A DNA stretch of 6,311 nt from Candidatus Hodarchaeota archaeon (GTDB lineage: Archaea > Asgardarchaeota > Heimdallarchaeia > Hodarchaeales > Hodarchaeaceae). Where the stretch lies: NCBI GenBank assembly GCA_016840305.1, contig JAEOSP010000710.1:1-6311 (forward strand), given 5' to 3'. Of the stretch, positions 5,007-6,311 are shown piece after piece. The notes under the pieces are model-generated. The model was not told the origin of the DNA, made no database searches, and saw nothing but the letters and a program-made list of their open reading frames with translations. Both the position numbers and the translations under genes were made by a program. Position 1 is the stretch's first letter. Every line of letters starts with the position of its first letter.

Positions 5007-6311
5007 TCACTTACGTTTTCTTAACGTGTGTATTGAACTGAGAGATAGCAGAACAATAATTGCCAAGAATCCAGGAGCTCCTCCTTCTGTAGTTGTAGTA
5101 GTAGTCGTTTCACCTGGTTCTGTAGTTGTAGTAGTTGTGGGTATTGGTGCTGCTGTGACCTCTATTGAATTATAATGAACATTTTCAGAGGGTTCAAGAG
5201 TCACACCTGCTACATTTGGCTGATAAGCAATGAATTGAGATAGCATTGAGAATAGCGGAATAACAGGGCAATCTGTGGCTATAAGTTCTTGAGCATCAAT
5301 TTGTGCAGCTTTTCTATCAACAGGATCAGGTTCACTGAGCATAGCAGTAATGTAACCGTCCATAGTTGTGGATGAATAATTAACTCCTAGACTGAAAGCT
5401 CCTGCGCCTACAAATGGATCAATGTAATTACTTGGATCGGGATAATCGAACCACCAGCCAAGTAAGAAGAATGGCATAGTTCCCCAACCTTCTTTATAAG
5501 CTGACCATTCAGCTGCTTGGAGAGTTACATCGAAATATCCTGTTGCTGTTAGTTGAGCTTGAAGGAGTTGAGCAACATCTGCTTCAGTGCTTCCATAATG
5601 AGAGGGTGTATACCATAAGTCAATTTCATATTTGTTAGTATCGTTATCATAGAGAGCTGCAGTCATATTTCCTGCAACATCAGCCATATTTGGACCATCT
5701 GCAAAAGCATCAATGTGACTGCTGAATATATCTGGCACCATACTGAATAATGGTTCATTGTAATCGTCAAAAATAACACCACAGAGCTCGGAGCGATCAA
5801 CTGCTGCAGCAATGGCATTTCGAACACGAACATCAGTCATATAGGGGAGTGGAGCAGTACCATTGCCGCAGTTTATTACTAAGTAACGGATGCCTGCAGT
5901 TGCTTTAGTGGCGTGAGTTAAATCTGGATTAGCTTCAACTGCTTTAATTTCGTCAGGACCGAATATACGATGAGCAACATCAATTTCTCCACTTTCAAGT
6001 GCTAGAAGTAAAGCAGACGCACCTGAATAGAATTTGACTACTACTTTCTCATTTTCTGGTGCTGTTCCAAAATAGTGTGGATTAGGTACTAAGATAATTT
6101 CAGTGTCTTTTGTCCAAGTTTCAACCATGTAAGGGCCCAATCCATGTGGTATATGATCTGGATCGCCTGAAATCGTATCGTTAGCTAAAAGACCGTTAGG
6201 ACTGATGGGCCACGCGACTGTATATGTTAGTCGTTGAAGGAAAGTAGCATCGGGGTTAAGCAAGACACATTTAATGGTTGTGACATTGACAACATCTAAT
6301 ATCGCTCCTGC
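5007..6311 (-). CDS. Membrane-anchored ABC transporter solute-binding protein, SBP_bac_5 family (5' end outside window)
   Basis: The frame is open to the window edge, so the TTG at 6263 is internal: the 16 codons before it read as family sequence (TTIKCVLLNPDATFL, matching the usual 'L.nPdatFl'). 434 residues are visible, numbered from the edge. Landmarks follow the conventional order: GLGPYMVETW (57-66), NPHYFG (77-82), GEIDVAHR (108-115), VRVRNAIAAAVDR (161-173), then the C-terminal lobe (226-386) with LLQAQLTATGYFDV, WWFDYPDPSNY and CPVIPLF. Two Thr tracts (392-397, 402-408) form a linker, followed by PGF (413-415), a hydrophobic helix and the tail RKRK. That ending resembles PGF-CTERM signals processed by archaeosortase; a plain membrane anchor is the alternative. 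The protein captures a ligand (peptide, nickel or sugar; not resolvable here) outside the cell for an ABC importer whose permease and ATPase are not in view. Confidence 0.9.
   Translation of the reverse strand, partial: AGAILDVVNVTTIKCVLLNPDATFLQRLTYTVAWPISPNGLLANDTISGDPDHIPHGLGPYMVETWTKDTEIILVPNPHYFGTAPENEKVVVKFYSGASALLLALESGEIDVAHRIFGPDEIKAVEANPDLTHATKATAGIRYLVINCGNGTAPLPYMTDVRVRNAIAAAVDRSELCGVIFDDYNEPLFSMVPDIFSSHIDAFADGPNMADVAGNMTAALYDNDTNKYEIDLWYTPSHYGSTEADVAQLLQAQLTATGYFDVTLQAAEWSAYKEGWGTMPFFLLGWWFDYPDPSNYIDPFVGAGAFSLGVNYSSTTMDGYITAMLSEPDPVDRKAAQIDAQELIATDCPVIPLFSMLSQFIAYQPNVAGVTLEPSENVHYNSIEVTAAPIPTTTTTTEPGETTTTTTTEGGAPGFLAIIVLLSLSSIHTLRKRK
5085..5135 (-). repeat. Direct repeat encoding the duplicated Thr tract of the linker
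   Basis: An 18-base unit (plus strand begins TTCTGTAGTTGTAGTAGT) occurs at 5085-5102 and again identically at 5118-5135. The offset is 33 bases, exactly 11 codons. It encodes the Thr runs before and after EPGE in the surface linker. Such repeats expand and contract by slippage, so linker length probably varies between strains. Confidence 0.75.

Noticed and set aside
5007..6263. A complete gene starting at TTG 6263
   Set aside because: The frame is open to the window edge with family-like residues, and there is no signal peptide or N-terminal lobe start at 6263.

Overview
The window looks archaeal, most likely from an Asgard lineage such as the Heimdallarchaeia. This is inferred from the style of the genes, not from a marker gene. 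The DNA is AT-rich. The promoter I can see best is a TATA box a few bases from the start codon, starts lack clear Shine-Dalgarno motifs, and termination sites are bare T-tracts. The secreted proteins end in a Thr-rich linker (two of three), a membrane helix and a short Arg/Lys tail, as archaeal surface-anchored binding proteins do.

Layout. (1) Positions 1-744, plus strand: the 3' part of an extracellular solute-binding protein (SBP_bac_5, DppA/OppA-like) ending in a membrane anchor. (2) 745-932: intergenic, with a T-rich stretch, an imperfect stem-loop and a weak promoter candidate. (3) 933-3647, plus strand: a 904-residue paralogue of the first gene. Its SBP_bac_5 domain appears circularly permuted: the half that is normally C-terminal comes first, and a beta-rich domain of unknown function follows. 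A TAA at 3645-3647 ends it, but the same frame stays open for 97 more codons to 3941 and encodes the missing Thr/Ser linker and membrane anchor. One stop codon therefore seems to split what would be a 1002-codon gene. (4) 3938-4885, minus strand: a convergent gene sharing a CTAA stop overlap with the anchor frame. It encodes a ribbon-helix-helix-like N-terminus, a probable coiled coil, and the core-binding domain plus the first catalytic-Arg motif of a tyrosine recombinase; the rest of the catalytic domain is absent. (5) 4886-5006: the promoter of that gene and the T-tract terminator of the next. (6) 5007-6311, minus strand: the C-terminal 434 residues of a conventional SBP_bac_5 protein with poly-Thr linker and a PGF-CTERM-like tail, running off the window.

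Three of the four genes encode the extracellular capture component of peptide/nickel/sugar-type ABC importers. No permease or ATPase gene lies here, so their partners must be outside the window or encoded elsewhere. The recombinase-like gene has its own promoter and follows a terminator, so it is probably transcribed alone.
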